A program made the translations under genes and the position numbers. The notes under the pieces were generated by a model. The model was not told the origin of the DNA, did not search any database, and was given only the letters and a program-made list of their open reading frames with translations. Positions 20,764 to 33,462 of a stretch of DNA of 64,000 bases are shown piece after piece (position 1 is the first letter of the stretch; each line of letters starts with the position of its first letter). This DNA comes from Ectopseudomonas guguanensis (GTDB taxonomy: Bacteria > Pseudomonadota > Gammaproteobacteria > Pseudomonadales > Pseudomonadaceae). The stretch is from NCBI RefSeq assembly GCF_900104265.1, contig NZ_FNJJ01000008.1, forward strand, positions 136,000 to 199,999. The letters run 5' to 3'.

Positions 20764-22509
20764 ATGGATATCCAACGTTCGATCCTGATCGTCGCCCTGG
20801 CAGTCGTGTCCTACCTCATGGTCCTGCAATGGAACGAGGACTACGGCCAGGCTGCCCTGCCAGCCGAGGTTAGCACCTCGACCGCTGCGACGCCCGCCTT
20901 GCCCGATACGCCTGCAGCTACCGCCAGCACTGGCGGCGACGACATCCCCACTGCCGTGGCCGAGCCTACCGCAGCTGCCGTTGCCCCGACTGCAGCGGCC
21001 AGCGATGAGCTGATCCGCGTCAAGACCGATGTGCTCGACCTGGCCATCGACCCGCGCGGCGGCGATATCGTGCAACTGCGCCTGCCGCAGTATCCGCGTC
21101 GTCAGGACCGCCCGGATGTGCCGTTCCAGCTGTTTGACAACGGCAACGAGCGCACCTACCTGGCGCAAAGCGGCCTGATCGGCCAGAACGCGCCGGACAA
21201 GTCCAGCGGCCGGGCCCTGTGGTCCAGCGAGAAGCAGAGCTACGAAATGGCCGCAGGCCAGGACAGCCTGGTGGTCGATCTCACCTATAGCGAGAACGGC
21301 GTCAACTACATCAAGCGCTACAGCTTCAAGCGCGGCCTCAACCCGCAGTGCTCGGCGCGCGAGCAACAGCTGAAGAAACCTGGCTGCATCGATCCGTCCG
21401 CCTACCAGGTCGACGTGCGTTACCTGATCGACAACCAGAGCGATCAGGCCTGGAGCGGCAACCTGTTCGCCCAGCTCAAGCGTGACAACAGCGGCGACCC
21501 GTCCTCCACCACCGCGACCGGCACCGCCACCTACCTGGGCGCCGCGCTGTGGACCAGCGAAGAGCCGTACAAGAAGGTGTCGATGAAGGACATCGACAAG
21601 CAGTCCTTCAAGGAAACCGTGCAGGGTGGCTGGGTGGCCTGGCTGCAGCACTACTTCGTCACCGCCTGGGTGCCGAGCAAGGACAGCACCAACCTGGTGC
21701 AGACCCGCAAGGACAGCCAGGGCAACTACATCGTCGGCTTCACCGGCCCGTCCGTGCAGGTCGCTGCCGGCGCGCAGGGCGAAACCGGCGCGATCCTCTA
21801 TGCCGGTCCCAAGCTGCAGGAACACCTGGGCACCCTGTCCCCTGGCCTGGAGCTGACCGTCGACTACGGTTTCCTGTGGTTCCTGGCGCAGCCGATCTTC
21901 TGGCTGCTGGAAGTGATCCATGGCCTGCTCGGCAACTGGGGCTGGTCGATCATCTTCCTGACCATCATCATCAAGCTGATCTTCTTCCCGCTGTCGGCGG
22001 CCAGCTACCGCTCGATGGCGCGCATGCGCGCCGTGTCGCCGAAACTGCAGGCGCTGAAGGAGCAGTACGGTGACGATCGCCAGAAGATGTCCCAGGCGAT
22101 GATGGAGCTGTACAAGAAAGAGAAGATCAACCCGCTGGGCGGCTGCCTGCCGATCCTGGTGCAGATGCCGGTGTTCCTCGCCCTCTACTGGGTACTCCTG
22201 GAATCCGTGGAGATGCGTCAGGCGCCGTGGCTGCTGTGGATCACCGACCTGTCGATCAAGGATCCGTTCTTCATCCTGCCGATCATCATGGGCGCCACCA
22301 TGTTCATCCAGCAGCAGCTCAACCCGACGCCGCCGGACCCCATGCAGGCCCGCGTGCTGAAGCTGATGCCGATCATCTTCACCTTCTTCTTCCTGTGGTT
22401 CCCGGCGGGTCTGGTGCTGTACTGGGTGGTCAACAACATCCTGTCCATCGGTCAGCAGTGGTACATTACGCGCAAGATCGAAGCCGCAGCGAAACCGGCC
22501 AAGGCCTGA
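20764..22509 (+). CDS. yidC: Membrane protein insertase YidC
   Basis: Inserts and folds inner-membrane proteins, including ATP synthase subunits such as those encoded at 29-36 kb. The 581-residue protein has an N-terminal membrane segment, an Ala/Thr/Pro-rich linker (about 35-85), the large periplasmic beta domain (about 90-350) and the C-terminal 60KD_IMP core (WGWSIIFLTIIIKLIFFPL onward), including the conserved hydrophilic-groove Arg in YRSMARM. The start lies 2 bases after yidD. A clear terminator follows. Confidence 0.97.
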   Translation: MDIQRSILIVALAVVSYLMVLQWNEDYGQAALPAEVSTSTAATPALPDTPAATASTGGDDIPTAVAEPTAAAVAPTAAASDELIRVKTDVLDLAIDPRGGDIVQLRLPQYPRRQDRPDVPFQLFDNGNERTYLAQSGLIGQNAPDKSSGRALWSSEKQSYEMAAGQDSLVVDLTYSENGVNYIKRYSFKRGLNPQCSAREQQLKKPGCIDPSAYQVDVRYLIDNQSDQAWSGNLFAQLKRDNSGDPSSTTATGTATYLGAALWTSEEPYKKVSMKDIDKQSFKETVQGGWVAWLQHYFVTAWVPSKDSTNLVQTRKDSQGNYIVGFTGPSVQVAAGAQGETGAILYAGPKLQEHLGTLSPGLELTVDYGFLWFLAQPIFWLLEVIHGLLGNWGWSIIFLTIIIKLIFFPLSAASYRSMARMRAVSPKLQALKEQYGDDRQKMSQAMMELYKKEKINPLGGCLPILVQMPVFLALYWVLLESVEMRQAPWLLWITDLSIKDPFFILPIIMGATMFIQQQLNPTPPDPMQARVLKLMPIIFTFFFLWFPAGLVLYWVVNNILSIGQQWYITRKIEAAAKPAKA

Positions 22510-22535
22510 TTCGCCAAAGCTTCCAAGCAACACGC

Positions 22536-22560
22536 AAACGCCCCATGATTGGGGCGTTTT
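22536..22560 (+). terminator. yidC terminator
   Basis: AAACGCCCC/GGGGCGTTT with a 6-base loop followed by TTTT, 27 bases after the yidC stop. Confidence 0.88.
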
Positions 22561-22578
22561 GCTATCCAAGCATTTGTC

Positions 22579-22602
22579 GTAGGAGCGAGCTCTGCTCGCG
22601 AA
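22579..22602. repeat. Single REP element
   Basis: A single unit, GTAGGAGCG...CGCGAA, identical to the first unit of the pair at 8783. It lies between the yidC terminator and mnmE. Confidence 0.85.
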
Positions 22603-22667
22603 TCGCTGTTATTCACAGCTATCCACCCTCGTTTCTACAGCCACCCGTACGCATCGAGTAAGTCGCC

Positions 22668-24035
22668 ATGAACCACGCCCGAGACACCATCGCCGCCGTC
22701 GCCACTGCCCAGGGTCGTGGCGGCGTGGGTATAGTGCGTGTATCCGGACCGCTGGCCGGGCAGTTGGCTCAGGCCATCTGCCGACGTGAACTGAAACCGC
22801 GCTTCGCCCATCACGGACCGTTCTATGGTGAGAAAGAGCAGACCCTGGACGAAGGCCTGGCCATCTACTTCCCCGGCCCGAACTCCTTCACCGGTGAAGA
22901 CGTGCTCGAGCTGCAGGGCCATGGCGGCCCGGTGGTGCTCGACCTGCTGCTGCGCCGCTGCCTGGAGCTGGGGGCGCGTCTGGCACGCCCGGGCGAGTTC
23001 AGCGAGCGCGCCTTCCTCAACGACAAGCTCGACCTGGCCCAGGCCGAAGCCATTGCCGACCTGATCGAGGCCAGCTCCGAACAGGCCGCGCGCAATGCGC
23101 TGCGATCACTGCAGGGCGAATTCTCCAGACGCGTGCACGCGCTGACCGAATCCCTGATCCAGCTGCGCATCTACGTAGAAGCCGCGATCGATTTTCCCGA
23201 GGAAGAGATCGACTTTCTCGCCGATGGCCATGTGCTGAGCCAGCTCGACGGCGTGCGCGCCGACTTATCCACAGTGCTGCGCGAAGCCGGCCAGGGTGCC
23301 CTGCTGCGCGACGGCATGACCGTCGTCATCGCCGGCCGGCCCAATGCCGGCAAATCCAGCCTGCTCAATGCATTGGCGGGGCGCGAAGCGGCCATCGTCA
23401 CCGATATCGCCGGCACCACCCGCGATGTGCTGCGTGAACATATCCACATCGACGGCATGCCGCTGCACGTGGTCGACACCGCCGGCCTGCGCGACACCGA
23501 CGACCAGGTCGAGCGCATCGGCGTGGAGCGCGCGCTCAAGGCCATTGGCGAGGCCGACCGCGTGCTGCTGGTGGTGGACTCCACCGCGCCGGAAGCGGCC
23601 AATCCCTTTGCCCTCTGGCCGGAGTTTCTGGAGCAGCGCCCGGACCCGGCGCGGGTCACCCTGATCCGCAACAAGGCCGATCTGTCCGGCGAAGCGGTGA
23701 CACTGGAAACCAGTGCCGATGGCCATGTCACGCTGAGCCTGTCGGCCAAGTCCGCCGAGGGCCTGGAACTGCTGCGCGAACATCTGAAAGCCTGCATGGG
23801 TTATCAACAGACCGCCGAGAGCGGTTTCAGCGCTCGCCGCCGCCACCTCGAAGCGCTGCATCAGGCCGAGCAGTACCTCGAACACGGCCGCAACCAGCTC
23901 ACCCTGATGGGCGCCGGCGAGCTGCTGGCCGAGGACCTGCGCATGGCCCAGCAGGCCCTGGGCGAGATCACCGGCGCCTTCAGCAGCGACGATCTGCTGG
24001 GGCGCATCTTCTCCAGCTTCTGCATCGGCAAGTGA
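22668..24035 (+). CDS. mnmE: tRNA modification GTPase MnmE
   Basis: Works with MnmG to add the carboxymethylaminomethyl group to U34 of certain tRNAs. The 455-residue protein has the N-terminal tetrahydrofolate-binding domain (residues 1-118), the helical domain and the inserted G domain. The G domain carries G1 GRPNAGKSS (about 223-231), G2 around [10 protein letters not shown]3 DTAGLRDT and G4 NKAD. The C-terminus is CIGK, with the catalytic Cys. An exact DnaA box is embedded at 23265-23273. It is separated from mnmG by an unusually long gap. Confidence 0.96.
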   Translation: MNHARDTIAAVATAQGRGGVGIVRVSGPLAGQLAQAICRRELKPRFAHHGPFYGEKEQTLDEGLAIYFPGPNSFTGEDVLELQGHGGPVVLDLLLRRCLELGARLARPGEFSERAFLNDKLDLAQAEAIADLIEASSEQAARNALRSLQGEFSRRVHALTESLIQLRIYVEAAIDFPEEEIDFLADGHVLSQLDGVRADLSTVLREAGQGALLRDGMTVVIAGRPNAGKSSLLNALAGREAAIVTDIAGTTRDVLREHIHIDGMPLHVVDTAGLRDTDDQVERIGVERALKAIGEADRVLLVVDSTAPEAANPFALWPEFLEQRPDPARVTLIRNKADLSGEAVTLETSADGHVTLSLSAKSAEGLELLREHLKACMGYQQTAESGFSARRRHLEALHQAEQYLEHGRNQLTLMGAGELLAEDLRMAQQALGEITGAFSSDDLLGRIFSSFCIGK

Positions 24036-24057
24036 GCCCCACCTCCGTAGCGCTTAT

Positions 24058-24080
24058 GTAGGAGCGGATTTATCCGCGAA
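24058..24080. repeat. Single REP element
   Basis: GTAGGAGCGGATTTATCCGCGAA is a REP unit with a different inner stem (GCGGAT/ATCCGC). It stands 23 bases after mnmE. Confidence 0.8.
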
Positions 24081-24170
24081 AGAGCGCACCGGTTCCACCA
24101 CCAATCCTCCCCTCCTTGGCATAACCCTGATTTCATCCGGGTTATGAACAGCTGCCCGCCGTCTTGATTC

Positions 24171-24191
24171 TCGGCGGGGCGCCGCTCCTAC
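24171..24191. repeat. Partial REP element, inverted
   Basis: TCGGCGGGGCGCCGCTCCTAC reads as the reverse complement of a REP unit of the GC-rich subtype. With the unit at 24058 it brackets about 90 bases of the mnmE-mnmG gap. Confidence 0.6.
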
Positions 24192-24292
24192 ACTCAACTG
24201 ACCGGTTTTACGCGCCGGAAGAATCCCCAGAACGAGCTTGGTGGATCAGCAGTAGATGGGCTGCTGCACATTGCTGAGTTATTCAGGACAAA

Positions 24293-24560
24293 AATAAACC
24301 CTGTGGAAAACCTCCCTTGAACCCTGCCCATAAGCCTATGGCAAAGCTGGTCGTAACCACGCCTGTGGGTAACCAGCACTTCCATTCACAGTGGTTCAGC
24401 AGCTTTCTCAATGGAACCGAGCAGGAACGACACAGCTTTATCATTCTCTGTACAGCACATATGACAAGGCCTGTAGCATCTTATCCACAGAAAAGCCTGG
24501 CTCTATACATAAACATAAAGAACAAGCTTTATAAAAATTCTCTCTTTCTATTCTTTACAA
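24293..24560. other. oriC-like region (probable second origin copy) in the mnmE-mnmG gap
   Basis: No gene is visible in the roughly 700 bases between mnmE and mnmG. DnaA-box-like sequences TGTGGAAAA (24302), TGTGGGTAA (24364) and the exact TTATCCACA (24481) correspond to oriC boxes at 19599, 19661 and 19778, each at an offset of exactly 4703 bp. The AT-rich stretch at 24506-24555 matches the oriC stretch at 19806-19855, at an offset of about 4700. Smaller matches (AGCCTRTGG at 19630/24333, TCATTCT at 19738/24441) keep the 4703 offset. Whether it initiates replication cannot be told from sequence. Confidence 0.75.
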
Positions 24561-24656
24561 GCCTGAGCGTATTTCACACGGCTAGAGGGCGATCAGGTAA
24601 GGAGGTCGGAGGGGCAAGCCAGGGCCAACCTATTGGCTATTTTTTGTGCAGAAGGC

Positions 24657-24685
24657 TTCATTCAGCAGGCTTAAGTCCCTATACT
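24657..24685 (+). promoter_or_regulatory. Probable mnmG promoter
   Basis: TTCATT (24657-24662), a 17-base spacer and TATACT (24680-24685) lie about 47 bases before mnmG. The -10 is strong and the -35 weak. Confidence 0.5.
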
Positions 24686-24731
24686 TGCCGCCTTTCTTTC
24701 AGACCCCTTCTCAACAGGCACGAGGTGCGTG

Positions 24732-26623
<1,892 letters not shown>

Positions 26624-26624
<1 letters not shown>

Positions 26625-27268
26625 TGTCGGTCACTCAGCGTCACGCCGAAGAACTGCTGCAGGGCGCTCGCGAGCTGGGCATCGAGCTCAGCGCGCAGCA
26701 GCAGGAACAACTGCTCGCCTACCTGGGCCTGCTGATCAAGTGGAACAAGGCCTACAACCTCACCGCGGTGCGCGACCCCGACGAAATGGTCTCGCGCCAT
26801 CTGCTCGACAGCCTGTCGGTGGTGCCGTTCGTGGCCGAGCGTGGGGATAACTGGCTGGACGTCGGCAGCGGCGGCGGCATGCCCGGTATTCCGCTGGCGA
26901 TCATGTTTCCCGAGCGGCGTTTCACCCTGCTCGACTCCAACGGCAAGAAGACCCGTTTTCTGGTCCAGGTGAAGCTGGAGCTGAAACTCGCCAACCTCGA
27001 GGTTGTCCACAGCCGGGTCGAAGCGTATCGACCCGAGCAGCCGTTCGACGGCATCAGCTCGCGGGCCTTCAGCAGCCTGCAGGACTTCAGCGACTGGACC
27101 CGCCATCTGGGCAGTGCCGATACCCACTGGCTGGCGATGAAGGGCGTGCACCCGGACGACGAGCTGCAGGCGCTGCCGGCGGACTTCCGTCTCGATGCCA
27201 CCCAGGTGCTGCGGGTTCCCGGTTGCCAAGGCCAGCGCCATCTGTTGATACTGCGTCGCTCGGTCTAA
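26624..27268 (+). CDS. rsmG: 16S rRNA (guanine-527-N7)-methyltransferase RsmG
   Basis: Methylates G527 of 16S rRNA; loss gives low-level streptomycin resistance in other bacteria. The 214-residue protein has the GidB fold with the SAM-binding motif [14 protein letters not shown] (about residues 76-89) after the [14 protein letters not shown] signature. It is translationally coupled to mnmG and followed by parA after 11 bases, so mnmG-rsmG-parA-parB look like one operon. Confidence 0.96.
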
Positions 27269-27279
27269 GGGGAAAGAAG

Positions 27280-28068
27280 ATGGCCAAGGTATTCGCGATC
27301 GCCAACCAGAAAGGCGGCGTGGGCAAAACCACGACGTGCATCAACCTGGCCGCTTCACTGGTGGCGACCAAGCGTCGCGTGCTGCTGATCGACCTCGACC
27401 CGCAGGGCAACGCCACCATGGGCAGCGGCGTGGACAAGCACGGGCTGGAGCACTCGATCTACGACGTACTGATCGGCGAATGCGACCTGAGCCAGGCCAT
27501 GCAGTTCTCCGAGCACGGCGGCTACCAGTTGCTGCCGGCCAACCGCGACCTGACCGCCGCCGAAGTCGCCCTGCTCGAGATGAAGATGAAGGAAAGCCGC
27601 CTGCGTTATGCCCTGGCGCCGATCCGCGAGAACTACGACTACATCCTCATCGACTGCCCGCCGTCGCTGAACATGCTGACCATCAACGCCCTGGTCGCCG
27701 CCGACGGCGTGATCATCCCCATGCAGTGCGAGTACTACGCACTCGAAGGGCTCTCCGATCTGGTCAACAGCATTCAGCGCATCGCCCAGTTGCTCAACCC
27801 CAAGCTGCAGATCGAAGGTCTGCTGCGCACCATGTACGACCCGCGCATCAGCCTGACCAACGACGTCACGGCTCAGCTCAAGGAACACTTTGGCGACAAG
27901 CTGTACGACGCCGTGATCCCGCGCAACGTGCGTCTGGCCGAGGCGCCGAGTTTCGGCATGCCGGCGCTGGTCTATGACAAACAATCCCGTGGGGCCATCG
28001 CCTACCTGGCCTTGGCCGGCGAGCTGGTGCGCCGTCAGCGTGCCGCCGCGAAAAACGCTACCGCTTAA
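27280..28068 (+). CDS. parA: Chromosome-partitioning ATPase ParA (Soj)
   Basis: A DNA-binding ATPase that positions ParB-parS complexes and so moves the replicated origins apart. The 262-residue protein has the deviant Walker A KGGVGKTT with the signature Lys11 and Lys16, the Walker A' region LLIDLDPQGNAT and Walker B ILIDCPPSLNML. The ATG at 27280 follows GGGGAAAGAAG. The chromosomal type is clear from its position next to rsmG and its short N-terminus without a regulatory HTH. Confidence 0.97.
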   Translation: MAKVFAIANQKGGVGKTTTCINLAASLVATKRRVLLIDLDPQGNATMGSGVDKHGLEHSIYDVLIGECDLSQAMQFSEHGGYQLLPANRDLTAAEVALLEMKMKESRLRYALAPIRENYDYILIDCPPSLNMLTINALVAADGVIIPMQCEYYALEGLSDLVNSIQRIAQLLNPKLQIEGLLRTMYDPRISLTNDVTAQLKEHFGDKLYDAVIPRNVRLAEAPSFGMPALVYDKQSRGAIAYLALAGELVRRQRAAAKNATA

Positions 28069-28079
28069 GGAACAACCGC

Positions 28080-28949
28080 ATGGCTGCGAAGAAACGAGGT
28101 CTGGGTCGAGGTCTGGACGCCCTGCTCGGTGGCAACACCGTCAGCGCACTGCAGGAAGAGGCCGCCCAGGTCGATACGCGCGAACTGCAATACGTGCCGC
28201 TGGAGCTGATCCAGCGCGGCAAGTACCAGCCGCGTCGTGACATGGACCAGACCGCCCTGGAGGAACTCGCCGCTTCGATCCGCGCCCAGGGTGTGATGCA
28301 GCCGATCGTGCTGCGCCCCATCGGCGGTGGCCGTTTCGAGATCGTCGCCGGTGAGCGGCGCTGGCGGGCCAGCCAGCTGGCCGGTCAGGACAGGATTCCG
28401 GCCATGGTCCGCGAGCTGCCCGATGAAGCCGCCATCGCCATGGCGCTGATCGAGAACATCCAGCGCGAGGACCTCAATCCGATCGAGGAAGCCTTGGCCC
28501 TGCAGCGCCTGCAGCAGGAGTTCGAGCTGACCCAGCAGCAGGTCGCCGATGCCGTCGGCAAGTCGCGCGTCACCATCACCAACCTGCTGCGCCTGATCGC
28601 CCTGCCCGAAGAGATCAAGACCCTGCTCGCCCATGGCGACCTGGAGATGGGTCATGCCCGTGCGCTGCTTGGTCTGCCGCTGGAACAGCAGGTGGAAGCG
28701 GCGCGACATGTTGTCGCACGCGGCCTGACCGTTCGTCAGACCGAGGCCCTGGTGCGCCAGTGGCTAAGTGCCAAACCGGCGCCGGTTAAGGCCAAGGCCG
28801 ATCCGGACATCAGTCGCCTGGAACAGAAGCTCGCAGAGCGTCTGGGCTCGCCCGTGCAGATCAAGCATGGCAGCAAGGGAAAAGGGCAGTTGGTGATTCG
28901 CTACAGCTCCCTCGATGAACTGCAGGGTGTACTGGCGCACATTCGTTGA
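28080..28949 (+). CDS. parB: Chromosome-partitioning protein ParB (Spo0J)
   Basis: A CTP-dependent DNA clamp that loads at parS; its likely targets here are the sites at 15749, 16382 and 47381. The 289-residue protein has the N-terminal ParA-stimulating peptide (KKRGLGRGLDALLG), the CTP-binding box GERRWR (91-96), the HTH (LTQQQVADAVGKSRVTITNLLRL) and a C-terminal dimerisation domain. It starts 11 bases after parA. Confidence 0.97.
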   Translation: MAAKKRGLGRGLDALLGGNTVSALQEEAAQVDTRELQYVPLELIQRGKYQPRRDMDQTALEELAASIRAQGVMQPIVLRPIGGGRFEIVAGERRWRASQLAGQDRIPAMVRELPDEAAIAMALIENIQREDLNPIEEALALQRLQQEFELTQQQVADAVGKSRVTITNLLRLIALPEEIKTLLAHGDLEMGHARALLGLPLEQQVEAARHVVARGLTVRQTEALVRQWLSAKPAPVKAKADPDISRLEQKLAERLGSPVQIKHGSKGKGQLVIRYSSLDELQGVLAHIR

Positions 28950-28993
28950 AACAATTCAGTCTGTAGTCCTATTCGCCTCCTACTACAGCACGG

Positions 28994-29022
28994 TTGATCG
29001 GGCGCTGGGAGGCCCATATACT
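28994..29022 (+). promoter_or_regulatory. Probable atp operon promoter
   Basis: TTGATC (28994-28999), a 17-base spacer and TATACT (29017-29022). It lies 45 bases after parB and about 200 bases before atpI, leaving the repeat at 29054-29181 inside the leader. Confidence 0.65.
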
Positions 29023-29053
29023 CCCCGCGCAATTTTGTCGGCCACGGCAGACC

Positions 29054-29181
29054 GTTGAAAAACGTAAGCGAGGCAGCCAGTGCAAGGCAAAAACAGGCGA
29101 GGACGCGGAGTTTACAAGCTGTTAATGAGCAGTCCGAGCCTGTTTTTAACGCAGCAATGGCAACGCAGGTAGTTTTTCAAC
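29054..29181. repeat. MITE-like 128-bp palindromic repeat in the atp leader
   Basis: The ends are perfect 10-base inverted repeats (GTTGAAAAAC/GTTTTTCAAC). An inner inverted pair, AAAAACAGGC (29089-29098) and GCCTGTTTTT (29138-29147), flanks a short centre. It contains no gene. The size, terminal inverted repeats and place in an intergenic leader fit a miniature transposable element; I recall similar sequences in other pseudomonads. No clear target duplication was seen. Confidence 0.65.
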
Positions 29182-29223
29182 AGCCTGACAGGTCGAGATT
29201 CGGTGGCTTTTAGGGAGAGGTCG

Positions 29224-29613
29224 ATGGGCATCCCGAGTAAGGCCCCGTTTCATCGTCAGCCAGGTTTTCCGATCCTGATTCTTCAGGCCATCGTGACGGC
29301 TGTGATCGCAGTGATTTTTGCCGTCAGTGGCGGATGGGTCGCGGCCTATTCGGCATTGCTGGGAGGGCTGATCGCCCTGCTGGCCAACGCGTATTTTGCA
29401 TTCAAGGCCTTTCGTTACTTTGGCGCGCGTTCGGCCAAGGCCATCGTCCAGTCGATCTGGTCCGGGGCCATGGGTAAATGGATTATCACGGCAGTGCTGT
29501 TTGCACTGACGTTCGTAGGGGTTGAACCACTGGAACCGATGAAGCTGTTCATCGGTTATTTGCTTGCCCTTCTGGCAGCAGCCTGTGCCCCCCTGCTCAT
29601 GAAAGTTTTCTGA
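29224..29613 (+). CDS. atpI: ATP synthase protein I
   Basis: A small accessory inner-membrane protein that helps assemble the c-ring. The 129-residue product has four hydrophobic segments. The ATG at 29224 is chosen, with AGGGAGAGG just upstream; an in-frame GTG at 29203 would add 7 residues. It is first in the atpIBEFHAGDC operon. Confidence 0.88.
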   Translation: MGIPSKAPFHRQPGFPILILQAIVTAVIAVIFAVSGGWVAAYSALLGGLIALLANAYFAFKAFRYFGARSAKAIVQSIWSGAMGKWIITAVLFALTFVGVEPLEPMKLFIGYLLALLAAACAPLLMKVF

Positions 29614-30456
<843 letters not shown>

Positions 30457-30497
30457 TCGACATCGAAAACCCGAAAACCCCTAACTCGTAACCTTAA

Positions 30498-30749
<252 letters not shown>

Positions 30750-30834
30750 GAGTTCCTGAGTTCGAGGCAGCATGCGTTGCTGCCTCTTCAGGCTTTTCTT
30801 CCCCGGAACACGAGATAGCACGAGGTAAATCGCT

Positions 30835-31305
30835 GTGAACATTAACCTGACCCTGTTCGGTCAAACGATTGCCTTCGCTATTTTCGTCTGGTTCTGCATG
30901 AAGTTCGTATGGCCGCCGCTGACGCAGGCCATGCAGGAACGCCAGAAGAAAATCGCAGAAGGTCTGGATGCTGCCGGGCGCGCCGAGCGTGATCTGCAGT
31001 TGGCCCAGGAACGCGCTGCCCAGATGCTTCGTGAAACCAAAGAGCAAGCTGCCGAAATTCTCGATCGGGCGAACAAGACCGCCAACGCGATCGTCGAGGA
31101 AGCCAAGGCCCAGGCCCGCTCCGAAGGTGAAAAGTTGATCGCAGGCGCCAAAGCCGAAATCGATCTGGAAGTGAACCGTGCCAAGGATCAACTGCGTGCA
31201 CAGGTAGCAGCTCTGGCTGTCACCGGCGCCGAGCAGATCCTGCAGTCCTCCGTGGACGGCGCTGCGCACAACGATCTGGTCGCAAAACTGGCCTCTCAAC
31301 TCTAA
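30835..31305 (+). CDS. atpF: ATP synthase F0 subunit b
   Basis: The peripheral stalk that holds F1 to F0. The 156-residue protein has one N-terminal membrane helix (about residues 5-25) and a long charged coiled coil. The start is GTG at 30835, giving [14 protein letters not shown], the usual N-terminus. The C-terminal part binds the delta subunit. Confidence 0.97.
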   Translation: MNINLTLFGQTIAFAIFVWFCMKFVWPPLTQAMQERQKKIAEGLDAAGRAERDLQLAQERAAQMLRETKEQAAEILDRANKTANAIVEEAKAQARSEGEKLIAGAKAEIDLEVNRAKDQLRAQVAALAVTGAEQILQSSVDGAAHNDLVAKLASQL

Positions 31306-31317
31306 GCGAGGCTCGCG

Positions 31318-31854
31318 ATGATCAATACCAACACGCTCGCTCGGCCCTACGCGAAAGCCGCGTTTGAGTTTGCCAGTGCTGCACAGCAGGCCGACGCCTG
31401 GCTGAACATGCTGTCGCTGTCCGCGGCTGCCGTTCAGACCTCGGCCGTGGCTCAGCAGTTGGTCAACCCGGCGTTGACCGATGAGCAGAAAGTCAATGTA
31501 CTGGCGCAGATCTGTGCCGGGCACATCGACGCTTCGTTCAGCAACTTCCTGCGCTCGCTGGGTAGCAACGACCGACTGTCGCTGCTGCCGGTGGTACGCG
31601 AACAATTCGCCGTGCTGAAGGCTGAAGCCGAACGCGCCCTCGATGTCGAGGTCGAGTCGGCTTTCGAGCTCAATGCCGAACAATTGCAAACTCTGGCTGC
31701 CGCCCTTTCCAAGCGGCTCGATCGCACCGTCCAGCCCAAGCCCGTGGTCAATCCCGCCCTGATCGGCGGCGTTGTCATTCGTGCAGGTGACCTGGTCATC
31801 GACGGTTCGGTCCGCGGCAAGCTGAACAAGCTGGCCGAAGCGTTGAAATCCTGA
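31318..31854 (+). CDS. atpH: ATP synthase F1 subunit delta
   Basis: Links the b stalk to the top of the alpha3-beta3 head. The 178-residue protein has the N-terminal helical bundle starting INTNTLARPYAKAAFEFA and the conserved GGVVIRAGDLVIDGSVRGKL C-terminal region. It starts 12 bases after atpF. Confidence 0.96.
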   Translation: MINTNTLARPYAKAAFEFASAAQQADAWLNMLSLSAAAVQTSAVAQQLVNPALTDEQKVNVLAQICAGHIDASFSNFLRSLGSNDRLSLLPVVREQFAVLKAEAERALDVEVESAFELNAEQLQTLAAALSKRLDRTVQPKPVVNPALIGGVVIRAGDLVIDGSVRGKLNKLAEALKS

Positions 31855-31869
31855 TTTGAGGGAACTGGC

Positions 31870-33414
31870 ATGCAGCAACTGAATCCTTCCGAAATTAGCG
31901 AAATCATCAAGCAGCGCATTGAGTCGCTTGATGTATCCGCTCAAGCCCGTAATGAAGGCACCATCGTCAGCGTTTCCGACGGTATCGTGCGCATCTACGG
32001 CCTCGCCGACGTCATGTACGGTGAGATGATCGAATTCCCCGGTGGCGTGTACGGCATGGCCCTGAACCTGGAGCAAGACTCCGTGGGTGCCGTGGTACTG
32101 GGTGGCTACCTGACCCTCGCCGAAGGCATGAGCGCCAAGTGCACCGGCCGCATCCTGGAAGTTCCGGTTGGTCCGGAACTGCTGGGCCGCGTCGTCGACG
32201 CACTGGGCAACCCGATCGATGGCAAAGGCCCGATCAACGCTCAAGCTACCGACGCTGTCGAGAAAGTGGCGCCGGGTGTGATCTGGCGTAAGTCGGTCGA
32301 CCAGCCGGTGCAGACCGGCTACAAGTCCGTCGATGCCATGATCCCGGTCGGCCGTGGCCAGCGCGAGCTGATCATCGGTGACCGTCAGATCGGCAAGACC
32401 GCTCTGGCCGTCGACGCCATCATCAACCAGAAAGACAGCGGCATCCGCTGCGTCTACGTCGCCGTGGGTCAGAAGCAGTCGACCATCGCCAACGTGGTAC
32501 GCAAGCTGGAAGAAGCTGGCGCCCTGGCCAACACCATCGTGGTTGCAGCTTCGGCTTCCGAATCCGCTGCGCTGCAGTTCCTGGCTCCGTACGCCGGCTG
32601 CACCATGGGTGAATACTTCCGCGACCGCGGTGAAGATGCCCTGATCGTGTACGACGACCTGTCCAAGCAGGCCGTTGCCTACCGTCAGATCTCCCTGCTG
32701 CTGCGCCGTCCGCCAGGCCGTGAAGCCTACCCGGGCGACGTGTTCTATCTCCACAGCCGTCTGCTGGAGCGCGCTTCCCGCGTTTCCGAAGAGTATGTCG
32801 AGAAGTTCACCAATGGCGCCGTGAAGGGCAAGACCGGCTCGCTGACCGCTCTGCCGATCATCGAAACCCAGGCTGGTGACGTTTCCGCGTTCGTTCCGAC
32901 CAACGTGATTTCCATCACCGACGGTCAGATCTTCCTGGAATCGGCCATGTTCAACTCGGGTATCCGTCCGGCCGTCAACGCCGGTATCTCGGTATCCCGT
33001 GTCGGTGGCGCGGCTCAGACCAAGATCATCAAGAAGCTCTCCGGTGGTATCCGTACCGCTCTGGCTCAGTACCGTGAACTGGCGGCATTCGCCCAGTTCG
33101 CTTCTGACCTGGACGAAGCCACCCGCAAGCAGCTCGAGCATGGTCAGCGCGTAACCGAGCTGATGAAGCAGAAGCAGTATGCGCCGATGTCCATTGCCGA
33201 AATGTCGGTGTCCCTGTACGCAGCCGAGCGTGGCTTCCTGCAGGACGTCGAAGTCGCCAAGATCATCAGCTTCGAGCAGGCCCTGATCGCCTTCTTCAAG
33301 CGTGATCACGCCGACCTGATGGCGAAGATCAACGAGAAGGGTGACTTCAACGACGAAATCGACGCTGGCCTGAAAGCCGGTATCGAGAAGTTCAAGGCCA
33401 CCCAAACCTGGTAA
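31870..33414 (+). CDS. atpA: ATP synthase F1 subunit alpha
   Basis: The regulatory nucleotide-binding subunit of F1. The 514-residue protein carries the P-loop GDRQIGKTA (about residues 170-178), the arginine-finger region and the family signature [17 protein letters not shown]. Length and sequence are typical. Confidence 0.98.
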   Translation: MQQLNPSEISEIIKQRIESLDVSAQARNEGTIVSVSDGIVRIYGLADVMYGEMIEFPGGVYGMALNLEQDSVGAVVLGGYLTLAEGMSAKCTGRILEVPVGPELLGRVVDALGNPIDGKGPINAQATDAVEKVAPGVIWRKSVDQPVQTGYKSVDAMIPVGRGQRELIIGDRQIGKTALAVDAIINQKDSGIRCVYVAVGQKQSTIANVVRKLEEAGALANTIVVAASASESAALQFLAPYAGCTMGEYFRDRGEDALIVYDDLSKQAVAYRQISLLLRRPPGREAYPGDVFYLHSRLLERASRVSEEYVEKFTNGAVKGKTGSLTALPIIETQAGDVSAFVPTNVISITDGQIFLESAMFNSGIRPAVNAGISVSRVGGAAQTKIIKKLSGGIRTALAQYRELAAFAQFASDLDEATRKQLEHGQRVTELMKQKQYAPMSIAEMSVSLYAAERGFLQDVEVAKIISFEQALIAFFKRDHADLMAKINEKGDFNDEIDAGLKAGIEKFKATQTW

Positions 33415-33420
33415 CCGCAG

Positions 33421-33437
33421 CGGGGGCTTCGGCCCCC
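33421..33437 (+). other. Hairpin between atpA and atpG
   Basis: CGGGGGC-TTCG-GCCCCCG is a very stable UUCG-capped stem with no T run, in the 48-base gap after atpA. It may protect the atpA 3' end or tune atpG expression; it is not a terminator by structure. Confidence 0.55.
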
Positions 33438-33462
33438 GCCTGCTTGAACCAAAAGGTGTGAA

